NCBI GenBank assembly: GCA_038253135.1
Contig: JBBSHJ010000028.1
Coordinates: 1-34,803 of the forward strand
DNA length: 34,803 bases
Reading direction: 5' to 3'
From: JBBSHJ01 sp038253135
Lineage (GTDB): Bacteria > Actinomycetota > Actinomycetes > Mycobacteriales > QHCD01
The translations under genes and the position numbers were made by a program. The notes under the pieces are model-generated. The model was not told the DNA's origin and did no database searches. It saw only the letters and a program-made list of their open reading frames with translations. Positions within the stretch are counted from its first letter, which is position 1; each line of letters begins with the position of its first letter. Positions 14,921 to 23,966 of this stretch are shown one piece after another.

Positions 14921-16135
14921 ATGCCTTCGAACCGGTTCACGGCCGCGCGGCGTGCCGCCGCCGCCGCGATCGCCCTGCTCGGCCTGGTCGTCGCCGGCCA
15001 GCAGGCGACCACACCCGCCGGGGCGCAGCCCGCCGGCCGGCCGGCCGCGGCCGCCGCAGATAGAGCTGCGGCCCGCACCCAACCGCTCGGCTCGGGCCCA
15101 CAGCTCTACCCGCGGTTGATCCGGCTGCAGCACTCGGGTGCCGCGAACGGCCAGCTGATCGCCTCGACCGTCACCTTCGACCCGCAGGGGTACGGCGCGA
15201 TCTGGCGCAGCACCAACGACGGGGCCAGCTTCACCCAGATCGGCGCGGCCCGCGACCCCGCGTCGGCCACCGGCGACTGCTGCGGCAGCATCTACGAGCT
15301 GCCTGTCCGGGTCGGCGCCTTCCCCGCCGGCACGCTGCTCTACTCGGCGTCCTACGGGCAGGGCAGTGGCGGGCCGAAGCAGATGCGGATCGACCTGCTC
15401 GCCAGCACCGACCATGGTGACTCGTGGTCGGTCGTCTCCACGGTCGTCGCCGAGCCGGCGCCCACGACCGCCGGGCTCTGGGAGCCGGAGATGCGCGTCG
15501 ACTCCGCCGGCCGGCTGAATGTCTACTACTCCGACGAGACCGACCCGGCCCACAGCCAGAAGCTGGTGCGGAGGGTCTCATCCGACGGCCTCACCTGGTC
15601 CGCGACCCAGGACGTGGTCGCGCTGCCCGACGCCGGCGCGCGTCCTGGTATGGCCGTCGTACGCACCATCGCCGACGGCACCGAGCTGATGACCTATGAG
15701 GTGTGCGGCTCGACGTACGGCTGCGACGTCTACTTCCGGACCTCGTCCGGCGGCATCGACTGGGGCGACCCGGCGGCAGCAGGCACCCGGATCGTCGCGA
15801 CTGACGGCACGCGGTTCCAGCACACCCCCGACTTCACCGTGGTCGAGCACGGCCCGCTGACCGGCAGGATCGTCCTTGCCGGGCAGCTCTACGTGAACCC
15901 CGACGGCAGCCCCAACGAGGGGAACGGCACGACCCTGCTGGTCAACTCGACCGGCGGCACCGGTGCGTGGACCCGCGCGACCGCACCGGTCGCCGTACCC
16001 AACGCCTACAACAACTACTGCCCCAACTACAGCCCCGCGCTGGCCGCCACTGCCGACGGGCACCGGGTCATCGAGATCTCGACGATGTACGACGGCAACA
16101 CCTGCGTCGCACGGTTCGGGACCGGCCGGATCTGA
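14921..16135 (+). CDS. Secreted Asp-box (sialidase/GH93-like) hydrolase
   Basis: The 404-aa protein has a signal peptide (basic RRAAAAAIALLGLVVAG, cleavage near the AGA at about 35) and a six-bladed propeller with Asp boxes STNDGASFTQ, STDHGDSWS and SSDGLTWS. The phrases GLWEPEMRVDSAGRLNVYYSDE, SQKLVRRVS and ARPGMAVVR resemble the exo-arabinanase (GH93) and BNR sialidase group. The substrate is thus probably an exported glycan, perhaps arabinose-containing, but this is an inference. There are cysteine pairs (GDCCGS, EVCGSTYGCD) consistent with an extracellular place. ATG at 14921 follows AGGAG. Confidence 0.78.
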   Translation: MPSNRFTAARRAAAAAIALLGLVVAGQQATTPAGAQPAGRPAAAAADRAAARTQPLGSGPQLYPRLIRLQHSGAANGQLIASTVTFDPQGYGAIWRSTNDGASFTQIGAARDPASATGDCCGSIYELPVRVGAFPAGTLLYSASYGQGSGGPKQMRIDLLASTDHGDSWSVVSTVVAEPAPTTAGLWEPEMRVDSAGRLNVYYSDETDPAHSQKLVRRVSSDGLTWSATQDVVALPDAGARPGMAVVRTIADGTELMTYEVCGSTYGCDVYFRTSSGGIDWGDPAAAGTRIVATDGTRFQHTPDFTVVEHGPLTGRIVLAGQLYVNPDGSPNEGNGTTLLVNSTGGTGAWTRATAPVAVPNAYNNYCPNYSPALAATADGHRVIEISTMYDGNTCVARFGTGRI

Positions 16136-16236
16136 TCCCGGCACCGGCCGACAAGAGGCGACCGGGGCACGAGTAGGGCACGAATACAGTTGAATGAAGG
16201 GTGGCCGCTGCGCCTCCGCGCGACCAGGGAGGCAGG

Positions 16237-19200
16237 ATGTCCTCGGCGACCGGCACCAGGCGGCGGCGCGATCCGCACATCGGGCATCGGCGCGCGCAGG
16301 TCGCCGCCTTCGTCGGCCGGTTCGTGACGCTCGGGGCCGCGTGGTCGCTCATCAGCATCCCGATCCACCACCTGCGGTGGGCCGAGAGGCTCGACGACGC
16401 GTTCGCGATCTTCGGCATCCCAGCCGAGCCCAACCTGTTCGTCGCCGCCCTACTGTTGGTGCTCGGCAGCGCGCTGCGGCGCCGACTGCACGCGGCCGTG
16501 CTCGCGGCGATGTTGCTGGAGGCACTCTCCGCCGTCGTCTCGCTGCCGCTCATCATCGCGTCGTTGCCCAACGGCGGCAGCGTCGGCGACTACGACGTCA
16601 GCCGCACCGATCTGACGATCCTCATCATCTCCACCGTGATCAGCCTGGTCATGGTGGTGGTCCTGTGGCTGATCCGGGCCGATTTCCCGGCGCGGCTCGC
16701 CGCCGGGTCGCGGCGTACCGCCGTCGTCGTGTTCGTCGGCGGTCTGGCGGCATCCACCATCGTCACGTTCCTGCTCAGCACGGCTTTCCCCGGGGAGCTG
16801 CAGAGCACGCCGGAGAAGATCCGGTGGGCGGTACGCCGGGCGCTCGGCATCGCGGCCGGCCCGACGCGGATCGACCTGCACGGGCACGTCGGCCATCACT
16901 GGATCGGCGTCCTGGCCGGCCTGATGTCGGCGATCGCGCTGGTCGCGGCGGCCGCAGTGTTCCTGCGCGCCTCCCGCGCGACGCAGTACCTCAGCGCCGC
17001 CGACGAGCTGGACGCGCGCCGGCTGGTCCTTTCCAGCGGCGAGAGCGATTCCCTCGGCTATTTCGCGACCCGGCGGGACAAGGCGGTGATCTTCGCGGCG
17101 GACCGCTCGGCCGCCATCACCTACCGGACCGTGGCGTCGGTCAGCCTCGCGAGCGCCGACCCGATCGGACCGGCGGCCGCGTGGCCGGGAGCGATCGAGG
17201 CCTGGTTGACCGACGCCCGTGTGCACGGCTGGCTGCCCGCCGTACTCGCCGCCAGTGAGCAGGGCGCGCATGCCTACGTCGCCGCCGGACTCAAGGCGAT
17301 GGCACTCGGCGACGAGGCGATCCTCGAGGTCGACGAGTTCCACCTCGACGGTCGCACCATGCGTCCGGTGCGCCAAGCCGTGCAGCGGGTGCACCGCGCC
17401 GGCTATACGGTGCGGGTCCGCCGGCACGCCGACCTCAGCGTCGAGGAGGTGGCCGGGATCGAGTCGCTGGCCGAGACCTGGCGGGGCAACGAGACCGAGC
17501 GCGGCTTCTCGATGGCGCTCAATCGGCTCGGCGATCCGGTCGACGGCCGCTGCGTCCTTGCCACCGCCCATGACGCGACCGGGGCCATCCGGGCCCTGCA
17601 GTCCTTCGTCCCGTGGGGCGCGCGCGGGTTGTCGCTGGACCTGATGCGCCGCGACCCCGCAGCCGAGAACGGACTGACCGAGTTCCTCGTCGCCGGCGTG
17701 ATCGAGGCGGCTCACGATCTCGGCATCCGCCGGGTGTCGCTCAATTTCGCGATGTTCCGGGCCGTCTTCTCCAACGCCGAGCAGGTGGGCGCCGGCCCGA
17801 TCGTGCGGCTGACCAACACCGCACTCGGCCTCGCGTCCCGCTTCTGGCAGATCGAATCGCTCTATCGCTCCAACGCGAAATACCTGCCGGCCTGGACACC
17901 GCGCTACCTCTGCTACGACTCGTCGCTCAGCCTCAGCCGGGCGGCGATCGCGGCCGGCATGGCCGAGGGGTTCATCCCGTCGCCGAAGCCAGTGGTGCGG
18001 CGCGCGGCGCTGGAATACATCGCCGATAACGGCACGGAGCACGTCACCTTCACCGATGCCGCGCTGCAGCAGGAGGCCGAGCTGCTGGCGCCCACCCAGC
18101 TCGGGCCGGTGCGGACCGAGCAGGAGCGGGTACGCCGCGCCAAGATCGCCGTGCTCGAAGCCGCCGGGCAGGCGGCGTACCCGGTCTCCGTGCCGCGCAC
18201 GACGACTGCGGGCGCGATCCGCGGCCGTCATTCGGGCCTGGCCGCGGGCGCAAGCACCGGGCAGCGGGTGTCGGTGACCGGGCGGATCCGGGCGCTGCGC
18301 GATTTCGGCGGGGTCACCTTCGGCACGCTGATCGACGAGGACGGCCCGATCCAGGCCATGCTGACCGCGACCGACACCCCCGCCCGGCTGCGCGAGCTGT
18401 GGCGGCGCGCGGTCGACCTCGGCGATCACGTCAGCGTCACCGGCGAGGTGATCGCCTCGGACAAGGGCGAGCTGTCGGTGCTCGTCTCCGAGTGGCTGAT
18501 GGCGGCGAAATGCCTGCGCGCGCTGCCCGACGTACACGCCGGGTTCACCGATCCCGACGCGCGGGTCCGCCAGCGGCACGTCGACCTCATCGTGAATCCG
18601 GATTCAATGGCCATGCTGCGGATGCGCAGCACGGCGGTGTCGACATTGCGTGCGGCCTTCGTCGCGCGGGGTTTCATGGAAGTCGAGACCCCGATGCTGC
18701 AGGCGATCCACGGCGGCGCGACGGCGCGGCCGTTCAGGACGCACATCAACGCCTACGACACGGACCTTTATCTGCGGATCGCGCCGGAGCTTTTCCTCAA
18801 GCGGCTCGCGGTCGGCGGGATGGCGAAGATCTTCGAGCTCAACCGGAATTTCCGCAACGAGGGCGCGGACGCGACGCACAATCCGGAATTCACCTCCGTC
18901 GAGGCCTATCAGGCCCATGCCGATTACAACGTCATGCGCGATCTCACCCGCGAGCTGATCATCGACGTGGCGACCGGGGTGCACGGCGAGCCGGTGGCGC
19001 TCCGGATGCGGCCCGACGGCGCGACGGAGCGGGTACGGCTCGACGTCCCGTGGCCGGTCATCGGCGTGCACGAGGCGGTCAGCAAGGCGACCGGGGAGGA
19101 GCTGACACCCGAGTCGCCGGTCGGCCTTGTCAAGGCGGTCTGCGCCGCGCACGGCATTGCGCCAACGCGCGCCGCGACCGCGGGCGAGCTGGTGCTGGAG

Positions 19201-19596
19201 CTGTACGACGAGCTGGTCGAGCGGCACACCGTCGAGCCGACCTTCTACTACGACTTCCCGGTCGAGACCTCGCCGCTGACACGGGTGCACCGGTGCTGCC
19301 CGCGGCTGGCCGAACGCTGGGATCTCGTCGCGTTCGGCGCCGAGATCGGGACGGCGTACTCCGAGCTCATCGACCCCATCGACCAGCGCGCGCGGCTGAC
19401 CGAGCAGTCGCTCAAGGCCGCCGCCGGCGATCCCGAGGCGTCCGAGCTGGATGAGGCATTCCTGGCCGCGCTGGAATACGCGCTGCCGCCGACCGGCGGC
19501 CTCGGCCTCGGCGTCGACCGGCTGGTGATGATGCTGACCGGCGGCAATATCCGGTCCACGCTGGCCTTTCCGTTCGTCCGCCCCGACCCGCGGTGA
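16237..19596 (+). CDS. lysX: Bifunctional lysylphosphatidylglycerol synthetase/lysyl-tRNA synthetase LysX
   Basis: The 1119-aa protein makes Lys-tRNA and transfers the lysine to phosphatidylglycerol, which lowers the negative charge of the membrane and gives resistance to cationic peptides (known for mycobacterial LysX). About residues 30-250 are membrane helices. An MprF-type aminoacyl transferase domain follows (about 260-590, with NETERGFSMALNR and SLNFAMFRAVFSNAE), then an OB-fold (about 670-755, GQRVSVTGRIRALRDFG) and a class II LysRS core with motif 1 (GFMEVETPML), motif 2 (FRNEGADATHNPEFTS, near 870) and motif 3 (GLGLGVDRLVMMLTG, near 1090). ATG at 16237 follows AGGGAGG; a GTG at 16201 is an alternative. 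It appears to be a single-gene unit. Confidence 0.95.
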   Translation: MSSATGTRRRRDPHIGHRRAQVAAFVGRFVTLGAAWSLISIPIHHLRWAERLDDAFAIFGIPAEPNLFVAALLLVLGSALRRRLHAAVLAAMLLEALSAVVSLPLIIASLPNGGSVGDYDVSRTDLTILIISTVISLVMVVVLWLIRADFPARLAAGSRRTAVVVFVGGLAASTIVTFLLSTAFPGELQSTPEKIRWAVRRALGIAAGPTRIDLHGHVGHHWIGVLAGLMSAIALVAAAAVFLRASRATQYLSAADELDARRLVLSSGESDSLGYFATRRDKAVIFAADRSAAITYRTVASVSLASADPIGPAAAWPGAIEAWLTDARVHGWLPAVLAASEQGAHAYVAAGLKAMALGDEAILEVDEFHLDGRTMRPVRQAVQRVHRAGYTVRVRRHADLSVEEVAGIESLAETWRGNETERGFSMALNRLGDPVDGRCVLATAHDATGAIRALQSFVPWGARGLSLDLMRRDPAAENGLTEFLVAGVIEAAHDLGIRRVSLNFAMFRAVFSNAEQVGAGPIVRLTNTALGLASRFWQIESLYRSNAKYLPAWTPRYLCYDSSLSLSRAAIAAGMAEGFIPSPKPVVRRAALEYIADNGTEHVTFTDAALQQEAELLAPTQLGPVRTEQERVRRAKIAVLEAAGQAAYPVSVPRTTTAGAIRGRHSGLAAGASTGQRVSVTGRIRALRDFGGVTFGTLIDEDGPIQAMLTATDTPARLRELWRRAVDLGDHVSVTGEVIASDKGELSVLVSEWLMAAKCLRALPDVHAGFTDPDARVRQRHVDLIVNPDSMAMLRMRSTAVSTLRAAFVARGFMEVETPMLQAIHGGATARPFRTHINAYDTDLYLRIAPELFLKRLAVGGMAKIFELNRNFRNEGADATHNPEFTSVEAYQAHADYNVMRDLTRELIIDVATGVHGEPVALRMRPDGATERVRLDVPWPVIGVHEAVSKATGEELTPESPVGLVKAVCAAHGIAPTRAATAGELVLELYDELVERHTVEPTFYYDFPVETSPLTRVHRCCPRLAERWDLVAFGAEIGTAYSELIDPIDQRARLTEQSLKAAAGDPEASELDEAFLAALEYALPPTGGLGLGVDRLVMMLTGGNIRSTLAFPFVRPDPR

Positions 19597-19689
19597 CCGC
19601 AAGGCCCTCCTCGGGCCGGCGCGCACCCGCTCGACCGCCGGCGTACGCCCACCCTCGGGCCGAGTGCCAGGGGCTAGCTGGAAGACCGA

Positions 19690-19703
19690 GCCGGAAAACC
19701 GGC
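19690..19703. terminator. Weak hairpin downstream of lysX
   Basis: GCCGG-AAAA-CCGGC gives a 5-bp stem with a 4-nt loop between the convergent lysX and VOC genes. No T-run follows. Confidence 0.3.
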
Positions 19704-19750
19704 CCAGCCCACCACTCGATCCCGGCACCCGCTCCGACAGACGAGTGTCG

Positions 19751-20134
19751 CTACTTCGCGATCTCCCAGATGTGCCCGCCCGGGTCCTGGAAGCTCGCGG
19801 TCCGGATGCCCCAGGGCCGATCCATCGGGCCGTTCAGCAGCTCGACACCGCGCGTGGCCAGTTCCGCGCACACGGCGTCGACGTCATCCACCTCGATCGT
19901 GAACTGCGCCCGCGCGCCCGACTCCGCGCTCCCCACCGCCGCCGGCGAGACCAGATCGTTGGCCGCTCCGACCTGCAGCAGGTTGATGATCGTGTTGCCG
20001 AAGTTGAAGACGGTCGAGTTGTCGTCCTCGAACATCACCGGAAGTCCGAAAACCTTCCCGTAGAACTCCTTCGCCGCGTCGAGATCCTCAACGAACAGCG
20101 TGATCGCGTTGACACCACTCGGCCATGAAGCCAT
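19751..20134 (-). CDS. VOC (glyoxalase/bleomycin resistance) family protein
   Basis: The 127-aa single-domain protein has the beta-alpha-beta-beta-beta pattern of the vicinal oxygen chelate superfamily: AITLFVEDLDAAKEFYGKVFGLP, FNFGNTIINLLQV, then IEVDDVDAVCAELATRG and FQDPGGHIWEIAK. The C-terminal Glu in WEIAK can be a metal ligand; the other expected His/Glu ligands are not clear, so it may bind rather than convert a ligand. Two ATGs are possible, 20140 and 20134; the second gives the better distance to GGAAAGGA. It sits at the border between the conserved-looking left part and the kinase-rich region. The specific function is unknown. Confidence 0.82.
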   Translation of the reverse strand: MASWPSGVNAITLFVEDLDAAKEFYGKVFGLPVMFEDDNSTVFNFGNTIINLLQVGAANDLVSPAAVGSAESGARAQFTIEVDDVDAVCAELATRGVELLNGPMDRPWGIRTASFQDPGGHIWEIAK

Positions 20135-20342
20135 GTCCATATCCTTTCCGAAGGCACTGCCCGTACGGCCCGCCACTGCTGGGCCTCACGGTCATGACGG
20201 TAGGAGCCGCGAGCGATCGACATTCCCTCGAGGACACCGCAAGCCGGACGCGCTGTCCGGGTACGACGGCCGTGGCGGTGACCACGGTGAGCGCTATAGA
20301 GGTACAGCAGCCCGGCCATCGTCGTCGAGAGTAGGCGTGCAC

Positions 20343-21317
20343 CTACGCCGCCGCGCTGAGCTCGGCAATCCCCCGTCGCGCCGCTGTCGCCAGCGGCTCG
20401 ATGCCGTCGGACTGACCGCTCCTGATGAGCCACCTGATGTGTCCGATGGCTTGGGTCAGGACGGAGCGGGAGACCGCCCGGCCGAAGGCGACGTCGGCCA
20501 GCGAACCGCCTGGGTAGCCAGCCATTACCGCGACGAAGTCGTCTTCATCGAGACGCATCGAGAGGGCGGCGAGCTCGTCAGCCGGCGCGCCCCCGAGCCA
20601 CAGTCCCCAGTCGATGAGTCCGGTGACCCGCAAGTCGTCGTCCACGAACACGTGCTCGACCGAAATATCGGTGTGGCAGAGCGTGGGCCGGCCGTCGGGG
20701 CTGACAACAACCTCGTGTCGGAGCAGCCGACCGATCTCCTCGATCTCAGCGCTGGTGAAGCCGACGCGGTCCAGGTGCCCGCTGTCGGCGATGACGTTCC
20801 CCAGATACCGGCGGTGGTGCTCCTCGGGATCGGGCCAGTCACCGTGCTCGTCGGGGTGGCCGAAGCCGGGCAGCCGCACCGTGTGCAGCCGTCCCAGCAC
20901 GCGGCCGAGATCACGCATCACGACCGACCGATCCTCGACGGACAGCGCGGGTCGGAGCACGGACAGCTGCCTTCCGGGTGCCTCCGAGACGACCATGGCC
21001 TGGCGGTCACCGTCATCGGTAGCGAGCGTCTCGACGGCCAGGACCTCCGGCGCCGGCACATCCGCGGCACGGGCGCGCTCCATCACCCACGCCTCGCGGT
21101 GCGCTTTCGCCGGTGGTGCGTCGGGGAAGCAGATCCGCGGATAGACAACGCCGCCACCGGCGATCTCGACGCGGTGGACCTCGTACTCGTCGCCGCGCAC
21201 CAGGCGCTGTGTCCGGGTCACCTCGCGACCGGTCGCGCGCCGCGCCAGATCGACAACCATCGCGCGCGGGAGACCAAGCCGGCCGTGCAGCTCGGTCAGG
21301 TAGGTCGATCGGTCCAC
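20343..21317 (-). CDS. APH-family phosphotransferase (copy 1)
   Basis: The 324-aa protein has the aminoglycoside phosphotransferase/choline kinase-like fold. The catalytic loop is CHTDISVEHVF (His215, Asp217, with His in place of the usual Asn at 222), followed by the metal-binding Asp236 in LIDWG. The N-lobe has VYPRICFPD in place of the usual beta strand with Lys, so ATP binding may be altered. The start is GTG at 21317, with no ribosome site; a 7-unit tandem repeat begins 2 bp upstream of it. It is one of several related kinases in this region. The substrate (antibiotic, sugar amine or small metabolite) cannot be told. Confidence 0.8.
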   Translation of the reverse strand: MDRSTYLTELHGRLGLPRAMVVDLARRATGREVTRTQRLVRGDEYEVHRVEIAGGGVVYPRICFPDAPPAKAHREAWVMERARAADVPAPEVLAVETLATDDGDRQAMVVSEAPGRQLSVLRPALSVEDRSVVMRDLGRVLGRLHTVRLPGFGHPDEHGDWPDPEEHHRRYLGNVIADSGHLDRVGFTSAEIEEIGRLLRHEVVVSPDGRPTLCHTDISVEHVFVDDDLRVTGLIDWGLWLGGAPADELAALSMRLDEDDFVAVMAGYPGGSLADVAFGRAVSRSVLTQAIGHIRWLIRSGQSDGIEPLATAARRGIAELSAAA

Positions 21318-21318
21318 C

Positions 21319-21435
21319 GTGTCATCGTTTCAGACGTGTCATCGTCTCAAAAGTGGCATCGCCTTCAAAAGGGTCATCGCCTCAGAAGTGTCACGTCTCA
21401 GAAGTGTCACGTCTCAGAAGTGTCACGTCTCAGAA
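21319..21435. repeat. Seven-unit tandem repeat, 16-18 bp period
   Basis: Units are at 21319-21335, 21336-21352, 21353-21370, 21371-21387, 21388-21403, 21404-21419 and 21420-21435, with consensus GTGTCATCGTCTCAGAA. The last three are identical 16-mers (without the T of CATCG). Divergence grows towards the kinase start codon, so copies seem to have been added at the far end. The array ends 2 bp from the GTG of the minus-strand kinase and so occupies its promoter/leader position. Confidence 0.9.
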
Positions 21436-21460
21436 GTCCCCCGAGCGTGGCCAGTCGACG

Positions 21461-21545
21461 CTTGACCCCATCGAACGAGCGCCCGACGGCTTTCCCGAGC
21501 CGCTGGCGGTCGAGGCGATCGAGCGGATTTGGCGATGGGCCGAGC
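21461..21545 (+). pseudogene. Orphan copy of the N-terminus of the kinase at 23967
   Basis: The plus frame reads DPIERAPDGFPEPLAVEAIERI, which matches the start of the phosphotransferase at 23967 (QPIERAPGAFQEPLSVEAIKRI). Over 63 aligned bases from CCC-ATC I count 52 identical. After about 21530 similarity is lost. It begins 32 bp after the tandem repeat. Confidence 0.7.
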
Positions 21546-21850
21546 GCCCGTACCCAGGTCAGCGAGCCAGGCCTTGGCCGGACACCACTCGCGGCGATCA
21601 GAACCCGACCGCGATGAGCGCATACCTGTAAACGCACCTGGTAAGGCAGCCGCCCGCGGTCGATGGCCCGCCGAACGCGCCGCCGAGCGCCGCCCGTCGC
21701 CCGGCGAGGAAGGAGTCGAGGAACCGCCTCCGGAACGTGGCGTCGGCGCGGATCGCTATGTGACTGAGCTCGGCGTGCCCATGTGCCGTGGCGCTCTGGT
21801 CGCCGCAATTGCTCTGGTCAACGAGCACCTGGTAGTGCAGGTTGGAGCGT
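21546..21850. other. Gap without a recognisable gene
   Basis: About 300 bp between the orphan kinase fragment and the frameshifted kinase. A minus-strand frame reads NLHYQVLVDQSNCGDQSA, HGHAELSHIAIRADATFRRR, which has protein-like composition, but I do not recognise it and see no start with a ribosome site. It may be another decayed gene. Confidence 0.35.
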
Positions 21851-22863
21851 GTGGGCGAGGCATCAGGGGACGTGGAGCGAGCAAAGCGACTACGCCACGT
21901 CCTCGGCGTGATGGCCTGCGCCGGAGCGGATGCTGTGCCGCTGCCGAGCGATTCGAACGATGCCTGGCGGGTGGGCAACGTGGTCCTGCGAATCTGTTAT
22001 CGCGGAGATCGAGCGCGATTCGAGCGCGAGGCACTCGTCACTGCCGCACTGCCAGCATCCGCGAAGGTCCCGCGCCTGCTCGACTACGGCAGTGACGGCG
22101 AGCTTGCCTGGCACGTCACTGCGTGGGTGAACGGCGTCCCGCTCGGCGTTGCGTGGACGGCGCTTCGCGCCGACGATCGGCGGCGCGCTATCACTCAGCT
22201 GGGCGAGGCGTTGGCCGAGCTGAACGCTCACGCGTTCCCGCCGGCGGTGCGTGCAGCATTGGGCGCGCCACGCCCGATAGGAGACCTGAGCCCTGTCGCC
22301 GTGGTCGGCGCCGACCTCAACCCACTGCCCGTACTCGCGCGCGACTGTTGCTCGAGCCGGCCGCCCGGATGCCCGGTGTCGATCGCGGCGTGATCGAGCG
22401 GGTCGCCGCACGGTTCGACGAGCTCGAGACGATTGATCCGCTCGGTGAACGTGCCCTCGCCGAACGTGACGGGGGAGCCGTCGTACACGGGGATGCCCAC
22501 CCACTGAATGTGCTCTGGGACGAACGTGTCGTTGCAGTACTGGATTGGGAGTGGGTGCGACTGGGCGCTCCTGAGCTTGAAATCGAACCCTTCCTCTACC
22601 GAGGATACGAGTCCAATTCAAGCCTGATGGCCGACTCTCAGCGGATCATCGGATGGCTGGCCGATGCGCATCCTTCTGCGTTTGCCGGCCCCGACCTGGC
22701 GCGTCGGGTGTGGCTTATCGAGCTGGCGTACACCCTGCGAGAGTTGTTTGTATGCCCACCCGACAACCCTGAGCATCAGCTTTCAATGGACCACCCGCTG
22801 CGCAGATTGCGTCGGATCGTGATGGGCTGTCAGCACCTCGAGGGAATACTGCCGCGCACCTGA
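21851..22863 (+). pseudogene. APH-family phosphotransferase (copy 2), broken by a frameshift
   Basis: The N-lobe (AWRVGNVVLRICYRGDRARF, LVTAALPA, VPRLLDYG) reads in one frame to about 22336. The C-lobe, with VVHGDAHPLNVLWD (catalytic loop) and VAVLDWEWV (metal-binding Asp), reads in another frame to 22863. The shift falls in the run (CG)4 at 22336-22343: removing one CG pair restores PVLARLLLEP and a continuous protein of about 336 aa. Slippage in this dinucleotide run is the likely cause; an assembly error is possible. All catalytic residues remain in the two halves. GTG at 21851 or 21872 could be the start; neither has a strong ribosome site. Confidence 0.75.
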
Positions 22864-23002
22864 TCCGACTCCGGAAACCCGGGCCGTGCCGAGGAGATGT
22901 CAACGGCCAAGTCGTTGTCCAGGTAAGGGTCTTCGTCGGACGACCCGGCACTCGCACCGTCGCCTCACGTCCTGGTACGTCGCGGGAGCGATAGAGCGGT
23001 CC

Positions 23003-23454
23003 TTACGGCATCAGCGTGAACGCCTTGACGTGGTTGGGCCGCACGACGGTGAAGCAGCGGCGGTCGACGGTTGCAATCTCTCGTATGCCCATTCGCTGAG
23101 CCGTGGCCACGACCGATGCGTCCACGGAGCCGAGCGGCAAATCACGGTACGCGCGACGAGCTCAGCGATGCGCAGCCAATCGGCGGCAACCACCGGCTCG
23201 ACGCTGAAGGCGCCGTCCGCAAGGTCCCCGAGGAAACGCACCTCGGGTTCCGGGCCGAGACGGGCACCGACCGAGTCGACCACCTCGGAGATGACGAGCA
23301 TGGGCACAATCAACCGGCCCGGATGCGTCTCGAGGAGTTCCCGCGACGCCGCATGGGGGGCTTCGTCGGCATCGACGTACGCATACAGCGGCCCGGCGTC
23401 GACGACCAGCGCAGCTATCGCGAAACCTCCGCCGAGAGAATTTCCTCGATCCAC
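23003..23454 (-). pseudogene. VapC-type PIN-domain toxin, frameshifted
   Basis: The PIN ribonuclease fold starts with LVVDAGPLYAYVDADE (first acidic residue) and MLVISEVVD (Glu). After LRIAELVAR near 23150 one base is missing. With one base added, the frame continues YRDLPLGSVDASVVATAQRM and EIATVDRRCF to a TAA at 23003-23005, which supplies the third and fourth acidic residues. As it stands, the gene reads into a basic, unrelated tail that ends at 23011, so the nuclease site is incomplete. The only in-frame ATG (23454) lies 40 bp inside the antitoxin gene; no better start exists. Confidence 0.78.
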
Positions 23455-23654
23455 CCGGAGATGTCGGCGCGATCGCTACGGCCGGCGCCCGCGGCGGCAA
23501 GGGTACGGCGGCCGCGGAGGCCGGCCAAATAGACCTCGAGGGCTTCACGGCTTATCTCAGCGATCGTCACCTTCCGCCGCTTTGCCTCGTGCCGCAGGCG
23601 GGCGTCGAGGGCATCCGAAATCTTGATCGTCGTGCGCTTCAGGTTTGCCAGCAT
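23415..23654 (-). CDS. VapB-type ribbon-helix-helix antitoxin
   Basis: The 79-aa protein has an RHH DNA-binding N-terminus (KRTTIKISDALDARLRHEA, KRRKVTIAEISREALEVYL) and a C-terminal tail (ISGWIEEILSAE) that would wrap the PIN toxin. Antitoxins of this kind also repress their own operon. ATG at 23654 puts the beta strand five residues from the start; ATG at 23675 is an alternative. The partner toxin overlaps its 3' end and is frameshifted, so the antitoxin may be a leftover whose toxin has been lost. Confidence 0.78.
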   Translation of the reverse strand: MLANLKRTTIKISDALDARLRHEAKRRKVTIAEISREALEVYLAGLRGRRTLAAAGAGRSDRADISGWIEEILSAEVSR

Positions 23655-23966
23655 ACGCTGCTGCCCGACTTTCATCGGGACGACACCTACGACCAGTCGG
23701 GCCGGCCAGCTTCCTGACGCGCTTGCAAACCTCGGGTTCGGCGCGATCACTCTGGCGGTTGGCGACACGCTGACTTCATCGCCCACAAGTCCGCGTCGTG
23801 AGCATATTCACCCGCGCCGGCCGGCACGGCCGGTCCCCGAGGTCAAGTCAGGTCATGATCAGATCGTCCGAGAACATCGGAGAACCAGTCCGGCCCGCCT
23901 CATTTCCGCCACAATCGCAGGCGCGGTCGGCCCAACCGCGACGCGCCCGTCTTCTTGGGAGGTCCC

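Noticed and set aside
16450..18579. 709-codon minus-strand frame inside lysX
   Set aside because: Low-complexity Arg/Gly/Asp/His composition and full overlap with an intact, recognised gene.
20270..20287. CCGTGG...CCACGG hairpin between kinase copy 1 and the VOC gene
   Set aside because: A 6-bp GC stem is common by chance at this base composition and no T-run or regulatory position supports it.
21319..21435. Could the repeat array be a CRISPR?
   Set aside because: Units follow one another directly with no spacers and a period of only 16-18 bp, so it is a tandem repeat.
20100..21617. 505-codon plus-strand frame across the kinase and the tandem repeat
   Set aside because: It is antisense to kinase copy 1 and only open because of GC bias; only its last part (the orphan kinase N-terminus, in another frame) carries a real signal.
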